The notes: a model not told the origin generated them from the letters alone. DNA of 8,192 bases from SIG603 sp963589785 (GCA_963589785.1 CAVAMJ010000036.1:1-8192), one strand, 5' to 3'. Counted from the first letter of the stretch, positions 1 to 6,701 are shown. A program made the numbers and translations.

Positions 1-8
1 CCTTAAAC

Positions 9-68
9 CCCGTTCGCTTTTTGTAAAAAGCGAAACCAAAAACTTTTGTGTTTTTGTTCTTTTCTCTT
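9..68 (-). repeat. Intergenic gene-end repeat, copy 1 (inverted relative to copy at 8119-8187)
   Basis: This AT-rich element lies directly downstream of the M20 peptidase gene. Read on the minus strand it matches the element after the purF-like gene. Positions 9-34 match 8162-8187 exactly over 26 nt as reverse complement, and 37-54 match 8143-8160 exactly over 18 nt. The gene-proximal part is shared with small insertions and deletions. Positions 13-34 are a near-perfect palindrome (arms 13-22 and 25-34, two-base centre), so the transcript could form a hairpin. It could be a dispersed intergenic repeat, a terminator-like element or both. Only two copies are visible here. Confidence 0.8.
13..34 (-). 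terminator. Palindromic hairpin after the M20 peptidase gene, possible terminator
   Basis: Arms TTCGCTTTTT and AAAAAGCGAA form a stem of 9-10 bp with a very small loop. A second, weaker hairpin (CAAAAAC pairing with GTTTTTG, within 36-56) lies between it and the stop codon. Neither has a clean trailing U-tract, so the terminator role is inferred from position only. Confidence 0.35.
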
Positions 69-73
69 AGTTT

Positions 74-1213
74 TTATTTGAAATATCTCAGCACGCTCTC
101 AAATGCCACCTTATAGCCGAGCGGCAAGGAATCTATTTCTACATATTCCTCTCTTGTGTGTGCGCCCGCTCCGAAATATGTTCCGTAGCAAACAGCCGGT
201 ATACCTTGTGAAAGCGGAATATTGCAGTCGGTTGAAGCCGGTCCAGAGTGCACAGGTCTTCCCGTTGTTCTCTCGAGAAGCTCCGTTGTCATCAGCACAA
301 GCTCCTCTTTTCTTCTTCTGCCGTCCTCGCCCATGCTCTCGCACGGTCTCAAACCGACAAGTTCTACTTCGACCTTTACCTTATCTGAGCGGTGATTTTC
401 AAATATGCTTTCGAATTTCTCTTTCATTACGGCAAGCGAACGCTCGTCATCAGAGCGGTACTCGCACAGCATAGAAGCCTCCTGGGCAATTGTATTGACG
501 GAGGTGCCGCCGTTTATCGTGCCGACATTGTAGCTTGTTTTGCCCATTTTCGGAACATCGATTTTATATATATCAGAGATGATTTCTGCCATGTGTGCTA
601 TCGCATTCTGATTGCCGAAGTTCGAGTAGGAGTGACCGCCCTCGGTCTTTACCGTCACCTTGTATCGTGCAGAACCGACCGCTCCTGTGAGAAGTCCTTC
701 CATGGTGCCGTCAAAGCTATAGAACTCCTTGATTCTGCCCTTATAGGTCTCGCAGATTTTCTTAGAGCCCTTTAGGTTTCCCATGCCCTCTTCGCCTGCG
801 TTGCAGACAAACACAACGCCGCAGTCCTTTGTATCGGGGTTATTCTGTGCGACATATTTTGCCGTCATGAGAAGCGCCGCAAGGTTAGCGGTATCGTCAC
901 CGATTCCGGGGCAATTGATTCTTCCGTTTTCTATATAAAGCGGAAGCTCGTCTGTATCGGGGAAAACGACATCGATATGAGCCATGAAAACCACAACGGG
1001 ATTATTCTCCGTTACGCCGTAAGGATAAACCACATTAAGAGCCTCATCGGTATATACCCCCTTTGCGCCGTTAGAAATGAGCCAGTCACGGCAGAACTCC
1101 GTGCGCTTTTCCTCGTGGTTTGACGGAGCGGGAATTTTCGCTATCGTCAGAAGCAAATCATAGGTTTCTTTGCTGTGTTCATCTATGTATTTCAGTACCT
1201 TTTCGCTTAACAT
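74..1213 (-). CDS. M20 family metallopeptidase (zinc di-/tripeptidase type)
   Basis: A 379-residue cytosolic di-zinc hydrolase, probably cleaving small peptides or N-acyl amino acids. The M20 residues are all visible: H79 and D81 in AHID, D106 in GIGDDTAN, the catalytic pair E141-E142 in NAGEEG, D168 in SFDG, and a C-terminal H352 in AHTREEYVE. The lid/dimerisation domain lies around residues 180-290 and holds GGHSYSNFG at 192-200, the substrate-contacting His region of the family. There is no signal peptide or membrane segment. The ATG at 1213 is preceded by AGAGG (1220-1224) six bases upstream, which supports this start. It is divergent from the lipoprotein gene and looks monocistronic. The length and motifs fit PepT-like or general M20/M25/M40 proteins, but the substrate cannot be read from the sequence. 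The active site shows no missing residue. Confidence 0.92.
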   Translation of the reverse strand: MLSEKVLKYIDEHSKETYDLLLTIAKIPAPSNHEEKRTEFCRDWLISNGAKGVYTDEALNVVYPYGVTENNPVVVFMAHIDVVFPDTDELPLYIENGRINCPGIGDDTANLAALLMTAKYVAQNNPDTKDCGVVFVCNAGEEGMGNLKGSKKICETYKGRIKEFYSFDGTMEGLLTGAVGSARYKVTVKTEGGHSYSNFGNQNAIAHMAEIISDIYKIDVPKMGKTSYNVGTINGGTSVNTIAQEASMLCEYRSDDERSLAVMKEKFESIFENHRSDKVKVEVELVGLRPCESMGEDGRRRKEELVLMTTELLERTTGRPVHSGPASTDCNIPLSQGIPAVCYGTYFGAGAHTREEYVEIDSLPLGYKVAFESVLRYFK

Positions 1214-1253
1214 ATTGCACCTCTGATCACATAAAAATTATTGATTAACTTAA

Positions 1254-1282
1254 AGTATACCACCTTTAAAACCATACCGCAA
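1254..1282 (-). promoter_or_regulatory. Predicted sigma-A promoter of the M20 peptidase gene
   Basis: On the minus strand, TTGCGG (1277-1282) is followed by 17 bases and TATACT (1254-1259). A TGG just before the -10 gives an extended -10 (TGn), which offsets the weak -35. It lies about 40 bases upstream of the start codon. Confidence 0.6.
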
Positions 1283-1302
1283 CAAGCCAAAATACCTCAA
1301 TT

Positions 1303-1331
1303 TTGACAAAATGATAAAAATGTAGTATTAT
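1303..1331 (+). promoter_or_regulatory. Strong predicted sigma-A promoter of the lipoprotein gene
   Basis: A perfect TTGACA (1303-1308), a 17-base spacer and TATTAT (1326-1331). It is back to back with the M20 promoter, with 20 bases between the two -35 boxes. An in-frame ATG at 1330 lies inside this -10 box and so cannot be the translation start. Confidence 0.8.
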
Positions 1332-1388
1332 GTATGAGCCGAACACATCTATATCTGTATCTCCCCACTTGATATTTGAAATTTTGAG

Positions 1389-1394
1389 AAAGGA
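1389..1394 (+). promoter_or_regulatory. Ribosome binding site deciding the lipoprotein start
   Basis: AAAGGA lies 10 bases before ATG 1405 and 13 before the adjacent ATG 1408. It fixes the start well downstream of the longer open frame beginning at 1330. Confidence 0.6.
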
Positions 1395-1404
1395 AAAAAG
1401 ATCC

Positions 1405-2184
1405 ATGATGAAGAGAATAGCGGCTCTTTTGATGTTGCTCATAATATGCATCGGCATTTTCACAGGCTGTGGACACAAGAATAAAGGCGAGTCCGATGCC
1501 TCAAGTGAAGAAGCAAGCATCCAAAGCTCCTCAGCGGCGGCGGGCAGCGTAGAGATAACCATTCCGAAAACCGCAGACGATATTTGCGGCTCATACATCA
1601 GTGAAAACTCTTCCCGACTCGGAATCAGCACTCCGACATCAAAGGCAGACGGAAGCGTTTCGTTCACGATAAACTCAAATAGTAAAGATGAACTTATCAG
1701 AAATCTTAGAATAATGCTCAACGAAAAGCTTGATACCCTCAAGTCGAGCAACAGCTTCATCACGCAGATAAGCTTTGACAGAGATTTAACAACTCTCACC
1801 TGTCTTACCGACAGCACGTCTTACAAATCCCCTGACGAAAGCTTTTTCGAAACCTGCTACACACCGCTCATTGCGTGCTTGGCAGTGGAAGGAAAGAGTG
1901 AAGAAAGCATCAAGGACTTCAGAATGAAGGTTGTCTTTATCGATAAGGATAACTTCTCTCTGATAAGCAAATATAAATATCCGAGCGACAGCTCCGAAGC
2001 ACCAACCGTTTCATCGTCGGACACGCAGACTGCCGACACCACAGGCGACAGCTACACCGATGAGACGTATACGGACGAGACGTACACAGACGACAGCACA
2101 GACTATTATTCCGATGATTATTCCGACAACGGAGATTATTACTCTGAAGAATATTATTACACCGACGAAGAATATTACAACTAA
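1405..2184 (+). CDS. Predicted lipoprotein with Tyr/Asp-rich C-terminal tail
   Basis: A 259-residue exported protein of unknown function. It opens with MMKR, a hydrophobic stretch (about residues 5-20) and a lipobox-like FTGC, so Cys22 is the likely lipidated residue anchoring it to the outer face of the membrane. Phe at -3 is less usual than Leu. A Ser/Glu-rich linker (about 28-50) leads to a soluble domain (about 55-190) that I do not recognise. The end (about 215-259) is low complexity, with 13 Tyr and 17 Asp/Glu and no basic residue, and begins with YTDET-type repeats. The start at 1405 is chosen because the in-frame ATG at 1330 lies within the -10 box and because the lipobox is then properly placed. 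The gene has its own strong promoter and terminator and is monocistronic. The lipoprotein call is firm; the role is unknown. Confidence 0.85.
   Translation: MMKRIAALLMLLIICIGIFTGCGHKNKGESDASSEEASIQSSSAAAGSVEITIPKTADDICGSYISENSSRLGISTPTSKADGSVSFTINSNSKDELIRNLRIMLNEKLDTLKSSNSFITQISFDRDLTTLTCLTDSTSYKSPDESFFETCYTPLIACLAVEGKSEESIKDFRMKVVFIDKDNFSLISKYKYPSDSSEAPTVSSSDTQTADTTGDSYTDETYTDETYTDDSTDYYSDDYSDNGDYYSEEYYYTDEEYYN
2053..2097 (+). repeat. 15-bp tandem repeat, three copies, in the lipoprotein tail
   Basis: Units 2053-2067, 2068-2082 and 2083-2097 encode YTDET, YTDET and YTDDS. The first two units differ only at a few bases and the third diverges at its end. The repeat suggests that the acidic tyrosine tail grew by in-frame duplication and may vary in length between strains. 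Confidence 0.75.
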
Positions 2185-2201
2185 ATAAAACTATAAAGCT
2201 A

Positions 2202-2240
2202 AAAACAGGCACTCCACACGGAATGCCTGTTTTCTTTTTC
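2202..2240. terminator. Bidirectional intrinsic terminator between convergent genes
   Basis: The core arms AACAGGCACTCC (2204-2215) and GGAATGCCTGTT (2220-2231) form a 12-bp stem around the loop ACAC. There is one C·A mismatch on the plus strand, which becomes a G·U pair on the minus strand. A T-rich run follows on the plus side, and A-rich sequence on the other side supplies a looser U-tract for the minus-strand operon. It lies between the lipoprotein stop and the amidohydrolase stop and can serve both. Confidence 0.85.
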
Positions 2241-3374
2241 TTAGAGCTTAACCTCGCCGAGCGTGGCAAACATTTTGAGTACGGTAGCGATTATATTATC
2301 GTTAAAATCATATTCAATCGTATGAATTGCGGGATAATCTAAGCCGTTTCCGACATAGAATATCGCACCGTCTGTTTTTCTTGTGTAGTAACCAAAGTCC
2401 TCTGAGGAGCGAAACGGCTTATCAAGAACCGAGCAGTCTACGCCCGCATTCTTTGCGGCAAATCGGATATTCTGTGCCGCTTTCTCTGTATTGATTGTTT
2501 CAGGGAAAACATCACATTCACTTATCTCGACAGTCAAGCCGTACTTTTCTGCGATACTTTGAGCCGATGATACAAGATAGTTCTCTGCTGTTTTGTAAAG
2601 CGTAGGATCTTCCCCTCTAAGCGTGACAGAAACAGAGCCTACACCCGGGGAAATTCCGAAGTTCTTGTCTCCGAGAGAAATATCCACTATCGTTGCAAGC
2701 AAGAGACTTTCTCCCTTATCGATAGAGTCAAGCTTAGTGTGATTAATAAATTCAGCTATCGCAAAAGCGGGGTTGTTTCCGTCCTCAGGCTGGCTTGCGT
2801 GAGAATTTTTACCGATGAATTTGTAGGTCACTCCCTTGGACGCACAGTGCACAGAGCCGCTTTTTACAATGACCTCGCCCTCTTTGAAGCCGCTCCAGTT
2901 GTGAAAAGCATAGATAAATTCGAGCTTATTCTCAAGCGAAGCAAGGTAATCGGCACATTCCTCACCGCCCGCACCGATTTCCTCGGCATGCTGGAAGCAA
3001 AAATATATGTCTCTGTCAGAGCCGTATTTGTTTACAAGCTCCGCTAAGCCCACAAGACAAGCGGCATGACCGTCATGACCGCATCGGTGAGAGACATTCG
3101 GATTTAGCGAAGCGTACGGCTTATCGATTGTTTCCTCGATTGGCAGTGCATCAAAATCCGCACGAAAGGCAATGGGGTTTCCTGTAGGATTTTTTGACTT
3201 GTAGCTTGCGAAAATCCAGTTGCCCATATTTTTTACATTGATATTTTTAAAATTCTCAAGCTTTTCGACTATCAGTGCCTTTGTTTTGTCCTCATGAAGC
3301 GAAAGCTCTGCATTTTGATGCAAAACATGTCTAAATTCTATCGTTTCATTTACGAATTCAATCGGAATTATCAC
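2241..3374 (-). CDS. M20D family amidohydrolase (aminoacylase/HipO-like)
   Basis: A 377-residue cytosolic metalloenzyme expected to hydrolyse an amide bond in N-acyl or N-aryl amino acids or short peptides. The M20D signature is complete: RCGHDGHAA (metal ligands C98 and H100), HAEEIG with catalytic E131 and ligand E132, AFHN with H158, and AIHTIEYDF with H351. The dimerisation/lid domain spans roughly residues 175-285. The start is a GTG whose last two bases are shared with the TGA stop of the ATPase gene (GTGA, four-base overlap), behind AGAGGAG five bases upstream. The frame stays open 33 codons further into the ATPase gene, but those residues (from an MRCHAP segment) lack family character. 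It is the second gene of an operon, probably translationally coupled, and ends at a shared terminator. No active-site residue is missing; the substrate is unknown. Confidence 0.9.
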   Translation of the reverse strand: MIIPIEFVNETIEFRHVLHQNAELSLHEDKTKALIVEKLENFKNINVKNMGNWIFASYKSKNPTGNPIAFRADFDALPIEETIDKPYASLNPNVSHRCGHDGHAACLVGLAELVNKYGSDRDIYFCFQHAEEIGAGGEECADYLASLENKLEFIYAFHNWSGFKEGEVIVKSGSVHCASKGVTYKFIGKNSHASQPEDGNNPAFAIAEFINHTKLDSIDKGESLLLATIVDISLGDKNFGISPGVGSVSVTLRGEDPTLYKTAENYLVSSAQSIAEKYGLTVEISECDVFPETINTEKAAQNIRFAAKNAGVDCSVLDKPFRSSEDFGYYTRKTDGAIFYVGNGLDYPAIHTIEYDFNDNIIATVLKMFATLGEVKL

Positions 3375-5716
3375 TTTTTCTCCTCTTTTCTCTCGATTAC
3401 ATTTTCGATAAAGTGTGAAATTGCCATAGTACAGCTGACGCTCATGAGCATATACGGGAGCGTGACAACGCACATCTTGTAGTTAGGCGCAGTGAGCGAC
3501 AATAGTGACGGGAAATAGATATATGCTATAACAAATGCCGCTATGACGAATATAAACAGGAAAAATCTCATCCAATTGAACGGGAAGCTTACTCTGAACA
3601 ACATGATCACTCCGGTAAAGAATGTGAGGATAACAGCCGTTGTGGAAAGCTCCACGAAGCTAAGCGAAAACGCTCTTTCAATCAAAACAAGCATGAGTAT
3701 ATTTAAAAACATAGGGATTGCGGACGGTATCGCCTTCTTGATGACATTCACTATGAACGTTCCCTTTATTCTGTCTCTGTTCGGCTCAAGCGCTAAGATG
3801 AATGACGGAATACCTATTGTGAGGCTCGAGATAAGCGACATCTGAATCGGCTCGAACGGATAGGTCGTGCTTACAAAAATGAAAAGCACTGAGAGCAAAA
3901 CCGAGAATATCGTCTTGGTGAGGAACAGCGAAGCCGAGCGCTGGAGGTTGTTAATTGAGCGTCTTCCCTCTCTCACTACCTTAGGAAGTGAAGCAAAATT
4001 GGAGTCGAGCAAAACAAGGTCGGAAACCGTTCTTGCGGCGTCACTTCCGCTTGCCATGGCAATACTGCAATCCGACTCCCTAAGTGCCAAAACATCGTTG
4101 ACACCGTCACCCGTCATAGCAACGGTGTGACCTGCCTCCTTGAGAAATCTGACAAACTTAAATTTCTGCTCGGGAGTAACTCTGCCGAATACGGAATGAG
4201 CGAGAACTGCTTCTCTTATCTCCTCGTCAGTCTCGAGAGTGGACGCATCGATATAATTATCTGCGTTTTTTAGACCCGCTTTTTTAGCTATCTGAGAAAC
4301 CGTGACGGCGTTATCTCCGGAAATAACCTTGAGGTCAACTCCTTGCTCTGCAAAGTAAGCGAGTGTGTCCGGGGCTTCCGCTCTAATTTTATCGCTTATG
4401 AGTATAAGTCCGACTGCGTTAGTAGCAAGCGGAACATTTTTATCTTCGTCAAAGCCGTTGTCGCTTGAGGCAAGCAAGAGGACTCTCGAGCCGTTAGCGG
4501 CATAGCTTTCCGCTATTTCCTTGTATGGGGAAAATCCCTCTCCGAGGATAAACTCACCCGCACCCATGAGGTAGGTTTTGTGATTGCTTAGCTCTGCACC
4601 GCTCCATTTTCTTGCAGAAGAAAACGGTACGGTGTTAAATGCTGTCATACTCGAATTTTTGCCGAATTCAGTTAAAAGCGCGTTGTAGGTGGGGTTATTG
4701 TCGTTAAGCACAGTGACAAGCGCACTCACTGCCTCACGCATCTCCTCCTCGCTGTGGCCGTCAAGCGGAACAAAACCGTCAAGCTGCATGCTTCCCTCGG
4801 TTATCGTGCCCGTTTTATCAAGACAAAGCACGTCTACTCTCGCAAGCGACTCTATGCAGTAAAGCTCCTGAACAAGCGTGTTGTGCTTGGAAAGTCTTAT
4901 GACACTTACGGCAAAAACAACCGATGTCAAAAGCACAAGACCCTCAGGAATCATGCCCGTCAAAGCCGCAACCATGCTTACAATCGAGCTGCGGTACGAC
5001 ACTCCCTCGACAAAGAACGACTTCCAGAAAAGAAGTCCGCCGACAGGCACAAGGCTAAAGGAAATAAACTTAACGATGATGTTAAGCGATTTCATTATCT
5101 CGGACTTCTCGTCCTTTTTCTTGCTTGCCTCACCCGCAATTTTATTTGCGTAGCTTTCTGCTCCGACATTTTCGGCGCATGCAAGGCAGTTGCCGCTGAC
5201 GATGAAACTTCCCGACATCAGCTTGTCGCCCGCTTTCTTTCCCACGGGGTCGGATTCACCTGTGAGCAGTGACTCGTCTACCTCGACCTCGCCCGTCACA
5301 ACGACGCAGTCGGCGCAAATTTGATTGCCGATTTCAAGCATGATTAAATCATCCTTGACCACCTCGGAAACGGTTATCGTCTGCAAATTTCCGTCACGAA
5401 TAACATTTACCTTCGGTGCGGAAATCAAGCTTAACTTGTCTATCGTTTTCTTAGAGCGAATTTCCTGGAAGCTCCCTATCGCCGTGTTCGCAACGACAAC
5501 TCCGAGAAAGAGCATGTTTTTAAAAGAGCCCGTTGAAAGAACGAGAAAACCCAAAATAAAGTTCACTATGTTAAAGAAAGTGAATGTGTTTCCGAGAATT
5601 ATTTGTTTAACTGATTTTGTTTTGACTCCGACATCACGGTTGTCGAGTCCCTGTTCGTGCCGAGCTTCAACCTCGGCGGACGAAAGTCCGTAATATACAT
5701 TTTCAGACTCTGCCAT
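3371..5716 (-). CDS. CtpE-like cation-transporting P-type ATPase
   Basis: A 781-residue membrane pump that uses ATP to move a cation. Elements in order: actuator-domain LTGES (151-155), M4 motif PEGL (257-260), phosphorylation site DKTGT with D300, RKWSG (369-373) and MGAGE (384-388) in the nucleotide domain, SGDN (466-469), and the hinge TGDGVND (535-541). About ten membrane segments are visible, near 43-61, 66-82, 210-233, 244-274, 598-617, 624-643, 663-680, 689-707, 717-735 and 748-769. The PEGLVLLTSVVFAV stretch and RKWSG resemble actinobacterial CtpE, which has been linked to calcium uptake. No heavy-metal-binding CxxC domain is present. Segment 6 lacks the NxxTD pattern of classical Ca pumps, so the ion is uncertain. 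The ATG at 5716 follows GGAGG (5722-5726) by five bases. It is first in an operon with the amidohydrolase. Confidence 0.93.
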   Translation of the reverse strand: MAESENVYYGLSSAEVEARHEQGLDNRDVGVKTKSVKQIILGNTFTFFNIVNFILGFLVLSTGSFKNMLFLGVVVANTAIGSFQEIRSKKTIDKLSLISAPKVNVIRDGNLQTITVSEVVKDDLIMLEIGNQICADCVVVTGEVEVDESLLTGESDPVGKKAGDKLMSGSFIVSGNCLACAENVGAESYANKIAGEASKKKDEKSEIMKSLNIIVKFISFSLVPVGGLLFWKSFFVEGVSYRSSIVSMVAALTGMIPEGLVLLTSVVFAVSVIRLSKHNTLVQELYCIESLARVDVLCLDKTGTITEGSMQLDGFVPLDGHSEEEMREAVSALVTVLNDNNPTYNALLTEFGKNSSMTAFNTVPFSSARKWSGAELSNHKTYLMGAGEFILGEGFSPYKEIAESYAANGSRVLLLASSDNGFDEDKNVPLATNAVGLILISDKIRAEAPDTLAYFAEQGVDLKVISGDNAVTVSQIAKKAGLKNADNYIDASTLETDEEIREAVLAHSVFGRVTPEQKFKFVRFLKEAGHTVAMTGDGVNDVLALRESDCSIAMASGSDAARTVSDLVLLDSNFASLPKVVREGRRSINNLQRSASLFLTKTIFSVLLSVLFIFVSTTYPFEPIQMSLISSLTIGIPSFILALEPNRDRIKGTFIVNVIKKAIPSAIPMFLNILMLVLIERAFSLSFVELSTTAVILTFFTGVIMLFRVSFPFNWMRFFLFIFVIAAFVIAYIYFPSLLSLTAPNYKMCVVTLPYMLMSVSCTMAISHFIENVIERKEEKK
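3380..3386 (-). promoter_or_regulatory. Ribosome binding site of the M20D gene, inside the ATPase gene
   Basis: AGAGGAG on the minus strand sits five bases before the GTG start at 3374 and within the last codons of the ATPase gene. It decides the GTG start over upstream in-frame codons and fits reinitiation after the ATPase stop. Confidence 0.8.
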
Positions 5717-5746
5717 ATTAGCCTCCGTTTTTCAAAAATCAATTTA

Positions 5747-5775
5747 ATTCTATCATTAAAGGAAAGCGAATACAA
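5747..5775 (-). promoter_or_regulatory. Predicted sigma-A promoter of the ATPase-amidohydrolase operon
   Basis: TTGTAT (5770-5775), a 17-base spacer and TAGAAT (5747-5752) on the minus strand, with TGA before the -10 giving an extended -10. It lies about 30 bases upstream of the ATPase start and after the queT terminator. Confidence 0.6.
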
Positions 5776-5802
5776 TTAACAATTTGAAAACAACAAAACA
5801 AA

Positions 5803-5828
5803 AATCGGTGTGAAAAATCACACCGATT
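5803..5828 (-). terminator. Intrinsic terminator of queT
   Basis: A perfect 11-bp inverted repeat (5803-5813 and 5818-5828) with a four-base loop. On the minus strand it is followed by TTTGTTTTGTTG. It separates queT from the downstream ATPase operon, which has its own promoter. Confidence 0.88.
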
Positions 5829-5894
5829 GATATATGCTTATTTGAATTTGTACGGCTTTCAAGGCAACCTGATTTTGTCAGCCGACCGAATAAT

Positions 5895-6443
5895 TTAAGC
5901 GTTTCCTGCGAACACCTTTTCAAGTGCACGGTTCTTCTTGAGAGCAAGAATGAGCGGAATACCGAGAACGACCAAAACAACAAGCTCGCCGATTCCGACG
6001 GAAAGTGCTGTCGGTACGAAAATTGCCATGTTGCAGTTAGCAAATGAGAAGCTTCCGCTGTCTGAAAGGCAGATGAGCTCAAATCCGACGATTACTGCGT
6101 TGAAGATTACAGGCATGAGAACAGAAAGAACAGGAACTCCGCAAAATTCAATCTTTCTGAGCATTCTTCCTGTAACAGCAGCAAGCAAGGTTGCGAGTGT
6201 ACCGAAAACCCAGTCTACAACACCGAGTGTGCTTCCGAGGTTAGAGAGGAAACAGCCGAGTGTAAGTCCCGGAATAGCAGCGGGAGTGAAAATCGGGAGA
6301 ATAGTGAGTGCCTCACTGAATCTAAACTGAACCGAGCCGTAAGCTAAGTTCCAAGCAGCGGCAATGTATGTCAAAACGGTATAAAGAGCCGCAATAACAG
6401 CCGCCTCACACATGTAGCGTACTAATTTCTTATTGTTATTCAT
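5895..6443 (-). CDS. queT: QueT-type ECF transporter S component (queuosine precursor uptake)
   Basis: A 182-residue, very hydrophobic membrane protein. It is the substrate-binding subunit of an energy-coupling-factor importer, expected to take up a queuosine precursor such as preQ1 or queuine together with EcfA/EcfT proteins encoded elsewhere. The family hallmark is at 40-64: FRFSEALTIL followed by PIFTPAAIPGL and TLGC. About five to six membrane stretches are visible (roughly 12-32, 50-70, 78-95, 103-124, 138-168). I choose ATG 6443, giving MNNNKKLVRY before the first helix, over an in-frame GTG at 6461, because GTG falls in a leader hairpin and the longer form adds only MKVRVK. The AAGG (6455-6458) upstream is rather far from ATG and AAGAG (6449-6453) is weak, suggesting controlled translation. 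The leader supports the family call. Own promoter and terminator, monocistronic. Confidence 0.92.
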   Translation of the reverse strand: MNNNKKLVRYMCEAAVIAALYTVLTYIAAAWNLAYGSVQFRFSEALTILPIFTPAAIPGLTLGCFLSNLGSTLGVVDWVFGTLATLLAAVTGRMLRKIEFCGVPVLSVLMPVIFNAVIVGFELICLSDSGSFSFANCNMAIFVPTALSVGIGELVVLVVLGIPLILALKKNRALEKVFAGNA

Positions 6444-6449
6444 TTTTAC

Positions 6450-6529
6450 TCTTACCTTCACCGAAATGCGGTGACCTTTCTTAGTGTTTTTTTAAAGTCA
6501 GGAGGTTGCGACTGACTACTGCGGTAAGA
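6450..6529 (-). promoter_or_regulatory. Structured queT leader with possible Shine-Dalgarno-sequestering helix
   Basis: On the minus strand TCTTACC (6523-6529) is perfectly complementary to GGTAAGA (6450-6456), which covers the likely ribosome site region just before ATG 6443. A stable hairpin, TCACCG/CGGTGA with loop CATTT, lies at 6458-6474. The 7-bp helix would close the whole leader and could hide the ribosome site. This suggests translational rather than terminator-based control. Pairings were found by eye. Confidence 0.5.
6480..6517 (-). ncRNA. Candidate preQ1 riboswitch aptamer (class I-like)
   Basis: The minus strand carries a 6-bp hairpin AGTCAG (6512-6517)/CTGACT (6496-6501) around a 10-base loop TCGCAACCTC. 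An A-rich tail TTAAAAAAACACTAAG (6480-6495) follows. A small hairpin with a loop starting UCGC and ending in C, then an A-rich tail, is the plan of preQ1-I aptamers, and these commonly precede queuosine transport genes such as queT. The usual loop-tail pseudoknot pairing is not obvious. Loop ACCU could instead pair with AGGU at 6474-6477. The class is therefore tentative; a divergent or other preQ1 class is possible. Confidence 0.5.
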
Positions 6530-6544
6530 CAGCTTTAGAATGAT

Positions 6545-6574
6545 ACTATATTTTCACAATAATTTCAATAGCAA
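6545..6574 (-). promoter_or_regulatory. Predicted sigma-A promoter of queT
   Basis: TTGCTA (6569-6574), an 18-base spacer and TATAGT (6545-6550) on the minus strand. Initiation near 6538 would give a leader of about 95 bases before ATG 6443, long enough to hold the structured elements. Confidence 0.6.
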
Positions 6575-6626
6575 AAACGAAAAACTTCACTCATTCGTAG
6601 AAATTCATCTAAAATTTAATTATATC

Positions 6627-6655
6627 TGTGCAAAAGCATAAATTTGTGCTACAAT
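6627..6655 (+). promoter_or_regulatory. Predicted promoter of the purF-like gene
   Basis: An extended -10, TGC followed by TACAAT (6650-6655), with only a weak -35 (TGTGCA, 6627-6632) 17 bases upstream. The distance to the start codon is about 46 bases. I see no purine operator or riboswitch in this short leader. Confidence 0.5.
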
Positions 6656-6701
6656 TCAGCTATCAAAATCACTTACCAACTTAAAGAGAAAGAAGGTCAC
6701 T

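Noticed and set aside
103..775. Overlapping plus-strand frames opposite the M20 peptidase
   Set aside because: They lie antisense to conserved metal-binding motifs and have no ribosome site or family character.
1330..1404. Longer open frame of the lipoprotein starting at ATG 1330
   Set aside because: The ATG lies inside the -10 box of the promoter and has no ribosome site. The extra 25 residues would place charged sequence before the signal peptide.
3375..3473. N-terminal extension of the M20D amidohydrolase into the ATPase gene
   Set aside because: The upstream 33 codons are out-of-frame ATPase coding sequence with no family resemblance. The GTG at 3374 has a strong ribosome site at ideal spacing.
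4754..5272. Plus-strand open frame of 172 codons inside the ATPase gene
   Set aside because: It is antisense to strongly conserved P-type ATPase motifs, basic and low in recognisable motifs. It is a shadow frame.
5829..5894. Possible extra hairpin between queT and its terminator (CTGA/TCAG with flanking GGC/GCC)
   Set aside because: The pairing is short and needs a bulge. The perfect 11-bp terminator just downstream explains the region better.
6444..6461. GTG start at 6461 for queT
   Set aside because: It falls in the 3' arm of the leader hairpin, with no separate ribosome site, and adds only six residues before a typical QueT start.
6656..6701. Purine riboswitch or PurR-type operator upstream of the purF-like gene
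   Set aside because: The leader is only about 46 bases and shows no hairpin or repeated operator motif that I can support.
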